DNA of 64,000 nucleotides, from positions 930,001-994,000 of the forward strand of contig CP099427.1 of the NCBI GenBank assembly GCA_024114885.1, in the 5' to 3' direction. Below are positions 59,901-64,000 of this stretch, piece by piece. The notes under the pieces are model-generated. The model was given only the letters and a program-made list of their open reading frames with translations. It ran no database searches and was not told the DNA's origin. This DNA is from Septoria linicola (lineage: Eukaryota > Ascomycota > Dothideomycetes > Mycosphaerellales > Mycosphaerellaceae). The position numbers and the translations under genes are program-made. Position 1 is the first letter of the stretch. Each line of letters opens with the position of its first letter.

Positions 59901-60587
59901 TAATAGGACTATCGATACTAGCTACCTTGTTTACTATCCTCTACTAGCTCGCTCTTAGCGTTAATAAACGATCTATATTTTCAAGATTAATCTTTCTATA
60001 GCGCTACTCTAATACTCCTATTAATACGAATAGCTTTAGTAGTTCCTTGTCCTAGTAGTACTATATCTTTTCTATACCTAGGCGAGGCGTTCTATAGTAT
60101 ATAATACTAGTCTTTAGGTCTCTATATATTAAGCCCTTAGTCTCGAACTACTATAGGTACTCGTAGTTTATAGCTATATAGCCTTCGAGCCTATATATCT
60201 AATATCCTAAGATCTTTAGAACGATCGCTATATAGGCCTCGATTATTAACCTATTATCTATTATAGCTAAATTAATCGAAATCTCCTAGCTATAAGTAGG
60301 ACTTAGAATATATAGATAGTCGTGATTATAAGACTTCGCCTACTATCCTATCGACGAGCGTAGTAGCTATAGACCTCTTTCTTCGAGTCGACGAATCGTA
60401 GTAATTACGAGATCTTATATACTAGTAGTAATATTATCGACGCTTACTAGTTTATAGCCTTTATAGACTACTATTTCTCTAGCCTTGAACTTAGAGTTTA
60501 GTCTTAGGGCGGACTTCTTTACTACTTCGTATAACTACTAGACGTCTCTACCGCCTTTATTATATACTTCTATTTTAAAGTCCTTAT
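56919..60587 (-). mobile_element. Gypsy copy R0, resumed part (N-terminal RT to gag)
   Basis: Continues R0 after R2. It parallels R1 49430-53090 closely: start of RT (56919 to about 58330), palindrome (58344-58368), protease region (about 58790-59070) and gag (to 60587), where the Copia copy C2 breaks it. The R1 counterpart of the break point reads CCTTATTACTATT without interruption. Confidence 0.85.
58344..58368. repeat. 25-bp palindrome, R0 copy 2
   Basis: TAATTATCGTTT then AAAAAGGTAACTA, between the RT and protease frames. Confidence 0.65.
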
Positions 60588-60864
60588 TATTAAAAGTAGA
60601 GGGCGTGTTATATACTATATAATATTAAGGAGGGTATAGCGTAGTAAAGAAGAATAGAGGATTAATCTTAAACTGACTTATATATATAGTATAGTAGTAA
60701 TATACTAGGAACTAAATACAAAGTTGATTAAGTTAGTTATCTAAGAAGAGAAGAAAGAGAAGCAAGATGTACCTCTTACTAAGCCTTAGGTAGGTGCCTT
60801 AGGTATCTAGAACTATACTTAGAAGTCTATATCTAGACTAACTATCTAGAATACATTCTTAATA
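60588..60864 (-). repeat. C2 3' LTR (about 277 bp)
   Basis: Begins TATTAAAAGTAG and ends CATTCTTAATA. It aligns over its length with both C1 LTRs, with one small deletion near the start (GGGCGTGTTATA where C1 has GGGCGTTTATAGA). Confidence 0.88.
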
Positions 60865-63800
60865 CTCCTACTTATACTATATAGTTAGATCTTTTAATAG
60901 ATTATCTATAGCACTTAAATACTAGTCCTAATCTTAATTAGTTATTAAGTACTTGCTTTTTAGACTAATAACTAGACAGTACTAACTATTAATCTAACAA
61001 ACTTTCTATACTACTATCTCCTATAAAAAGGTAAAAGAAATGCCTTCTATAAGATCTTTCTCCTCTCTTATATAGGAGTGGATTGTTTAGGACATAGACT
61101 ATCTAGTAAGTTACCCCTATCCTTTCTTATAGCTAATTCTAATAGCTCCCTAGATTCCTTATAGCCTAGTCCCCTACTTAGTTACATTCTATATAGCTTC
61201 TTAGTTCCCTAATAGTCTTTAAAGTGCACTATTCTTAGCTATAGGGATCTTATATTAAGCTAGGGAGCAGAGTAACTATATACTAGTAGAGGAGATAATA
61301 GCTGCTATAGAGAAGGTCTTTAATATTAACTAGTACTTAGCCTTAGGGGGTGTCTAGTTTAGCTAGGTACTATATAGTAATATTATAGTTAGTAACAGGT
61401 CTAACATTAGTAAGAGTATTTAGGACTTTATAAAGTCTAACTAAGGAAGAGTTAAGTAACTAAAATCTTTCTTTTAGACTCCTCTTAGTTTAACTCTAAG
61501 GCTTAGAGTTATCTTTTATATATCTCTTATATAAGGCAGAGCTACCTTATAAACTCCTAAAACTATAGTCTATTCTTTAGCTTAGTAAGACTATCTACTA
61601 CTATCTCTTTTATATTTATATATTCTATAGAGATAAGTCTGTTCTACTAGAGCTTTCTTATAGCATTATATAAGATATTAATATGTTTAGACTTGTTATA
61701 AATATATAAGTCCTTAACTAGAGTAAGGGTAGCTTAGTTATTACCTTTTAGCTAAATTAGCCTAATTCTAGTAATAGTTTCCTAGTTACTAAGGATCCTT
61801 AGTTAGTAAGAACATTCTCCTACTAACTCTAGGCATCCAAGCTCTCTTAAAAGAGTACTAAGGAACTATAACTATTTTGTATATACTTCTATAGCTATGT
61901 ATTTAGCTTCTATTATAGATGTAGCTACAGATTTCTACTTCTTACTTATCTAGGAGATTAGTATACTATAAAGGAAGAAGACATATCCAAGGATTAAGAC
62001 TCTATTAGTCTTGTCTATTATATAGTTAGAGTCTATATATCTAGTAAGAAAGCCTTAACTATTCCTTAAGTATCTTAGACTAAGGTCTAGGTTTGATCTT
62101 AGGTATCTAGTTAGCTTCTTTAGAGCCTTTATATGTCCTACTATTAGATTACTAATATAGGAGCTTAATCTTCTAAGGGCAAATGAAATATCTAGTCTTA
62201 TAATAGTTACAAGCTATATCTATATTCTAATAATAGATTAGTACTCCTATTTGTTATACCTTTTATTATTTAGTCTAGTAGGCTTTAGACTTTTATAGCT
62301 ATCTATTAGTAAAAGAGTTAGTAATACAGTCTCTTAACCTATTCCTATCTTAGCTAGGTTCTCTTAGATATAGTGCTTCTAGTTAAGTTTTAGCTAGCCT
62401 TGCTATCTGTTTCTTATTAGTCTTATTCTAAGAATCTTGTCTAGTTCTCTAAGATCTTTGATCTTAAAGACCTTACTAAGTTAGTCTTTAAACTAGAGGA
62501 CATCTTCTAGTCTCTCTATAGTAATAGGTATGTTATTAATATAGATTAGGATTATTAGGTCTTTCCTTTTCTTATAGATTAGAAGATATAAGTCTACTTC
62601 TAATTGTCTGAATCCTATTCCTTTTAGCTTTGATATATATAGCTGATTCTAGTCTCTTATAGCTTACTTTAGCCTATAGAGACTCCTTAGAACTTATAAG
62701 ACTATACTAGTTAGTAGGTTAATACCTAGTAGTAGGATTATATAGATGTCCTTATATAGGGTACTCTCTATAAATATATTGTTTATATCTACTTAGTATA
62801 GAACTAGGTCCTTCTTATAGACTATAGCTATAAATCCTCTTAGAGTATCCTACTTGACTATAGAGGCAAAGGTTTCTATATAGTCTACTCTATACTTTTA
62901 GGAGAACCCTCTTATAACTAGTCTTACTTTAAACTTTTTAATAGCTCTACTAAGCTTTCTCTTAATATTAAAGACCTATCTTAAGGTAACTAGGTTAGCC
63001 TCTTTTAGTAGGACTACTATAGTCTAGGTGTTATTACTTATAAGTATATCTAGCTCCTTCTAAATAGCTTCTTACTAGAGATAACCCTACTTAGGATTAC
63101 TTATTACTTCCTTATAGTTCCTTAGGATTAGAACCTTCTATTTATATATTCCTGCTTCTTTAGTAGCTAAGAATGTAATCTCTTTAACTTCCTCTAAGAA
63201 TTCTAGGTCCTATAGGATACCTAGGTTAATAGAGCTTATAGCTAAGAAGAAAGCCTAATACTCTAGGAGTATTTCCTTATCTAGCTAACTATTCTAATCT
63301 AGCTTAAGCCTAATTAGCTTTAGCTTCTAGTTAAATCTATTAAGTTCTTAGGATACTTTCCTCTTTCTAAGAGTTTGCCTTAGGGCTGTCTACTCCTAAT
63401 CTACCTCTATAGTTTCTTAGGTAGAATTCTTAGATTCTTTCTTAACTTTCCTTTAGTTTAGGAATTTTCTATACTCTCTTATATCTTCTAGTAGAGGTAG
63501 AAGTTGTATAAAGAGTTTCTTTCCTTCCTAAACCTATACTAATAGCTAAGAAGGAGGAGGCTTCTACTAGCCTAGACTAGGAGCACCTAGAGTACTCCTA
63601 CTAGCTTATAGAGCAGGCTAGCTAATAGTTCTTAGCCTTCTAATAGGTCTTCTTTCTAGAGCTAAACTAGAGAGATTCTTAATCTTAATATTTAAGTCTA
63701 ATTCTCTACCTAGCTTATTTTTAAAGAAGATTATATTAGTATACTACTTAATAGCCTTTATATCTAGCTCCTAGAACTTCTATACCTTTACTATATTATT

Positions 63801-64000
63801 ATAGTATCTAATAAACATAGTATCCTTTCCTCTATTTATTAGTTTGTTACTCCTTGCCTACTAAGGCTATACTCTTATATCTATATATACTATAGCTCTA
63901 TATCCCTATACCTTAAGGTAGGAGACTATTAGTTTGATCCTATTAAAAGCTTTATTAGGTAAGAGCTTAAATCTCTTAATATTAGGTCTATTTAGAAGCT
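60588..64000 (-). mobile_element. Copia copy C2 (minus strand), truncated by the window edge
   Basis: Parallels C1 from 40431 to about 43845 in the same orientation: 3' LTR 60588-60864, purine tract, RNase H (about 61880-62010), RT with YINN in place of YVDD at 62532-62543, and the start of integrase. Its 5' half lies beyond the window. The probable target duplication is CTTAT at 60583-60587. More CA/TG positions are lost here than in C1. Confidence 0.9.

Larger units (their letters stand above)
16497..64000. repeat. RIP-mutated nested retrotransposon block
   Basis: The whole stretch lacks host genes and long open frames. In the Gypsy-derived parts CA and TG dinucleotides are nearly absent while TA is very abundant and CG remains common. 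Reading the coding strands gives long protein-like frames broken only by TAG/TAA at Gln and Trp positions. This is the known signature of repeat-induced point mutation at CpA. The content is three Gypsy copies (R0, R1, R2) and two Copia copies (C1, C2) nested in one another. Confidence 0.92.

Noticed and set aside
16497..64000. Host genes hidden in the AT-rich block
   Set aside because: All stretches I compared are accounted for by one of the five elements, except 16497-16656, which shows no reading frame.

Overview
The window is fungal nuclear DNA, most likely from a filamentous ascomycete (Pezizomycotina, possibly a Dothideomycete). The evidence is introns of 51-56 nt with GT-AG ends and CTGAC-type branch points, long disordered regulatory proteins, and a sharp switch from ordinary gene DNA to a transposon block mutated in the style of repeat-induced point mutation (RIP). 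The species assignment is an inference.

Bases 1 to about 16,490 are gene DNA. Four genes lie here, all on the minus strand. (1) A large nuclear-type protein enters from the left edge (start 4003). It ends in an MBD4-like helix-hairpin-helix DNA glycosylase domain with its catalytic Asp. (2) An intron-free 1,889-residue DH-BAR-SH3 Rho guanine-nucleotide exchange factor of the Tuba/Gef1 type (10492-4823). (3) A two-exon family-16 SAM-dependent methyltransferase (13222-12030). (4) A four-exon secreted clan GH-A glycosidase, GH39-like (16255-14669). They do not form an obvious pathway or cluster.

From about 16,497 to the right edge I see no host gene. The block is a nest of LTR retrotransposons, which I resolved by matching LTRs, target-site duplications and interrupted sequence. 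An old Ty3/Gypsy copy R0 (minus strand, 3' LTR at 16657) was cut inside its RT by a second copy R2 (plus strand, 24314-56914, 4-bp duplication CTAC). R2 was cut inside its third ORF by a third copy R1 (minus strand, 35533-55005, duplication ATAG). R1 was cut by a Ty1/Copia element C1 (minus strand, 40431-46729, 5-bp duplication ATTAG, TG...CA LTR ends). A second Copia copy C2 (60588 to beyond 64000) interrupts R0 again. With insertions removed, R1 and R2 come out at about 13.17 and 13.12 kb, each with 279-bp LTRs, which supports the reconstruction.

The Gypsy family is unusual. It is very long for 279-bp LTRs. It carries a roughly 1,000-codon third ORF of unrecognised function between integrase and 3' LTR. 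A 25-bp near-perfect palindrome occurs four times per element, before, between and after the three ORFs. All copies are inactivated: CAG, CAA and TGG codons have become stops, and the RT catalytic Asp-Asp reads Asn-Asn. The Gypsy copies have almost no CA or TG dinucleotides but keep many CG. The Copia copies show nearly the reverse. An MBD4-like T:G mismatch glycosylase gene within about 12.5 kb of this C-to-T mutated block is a suggestive neighbour, but no functional link is shown.
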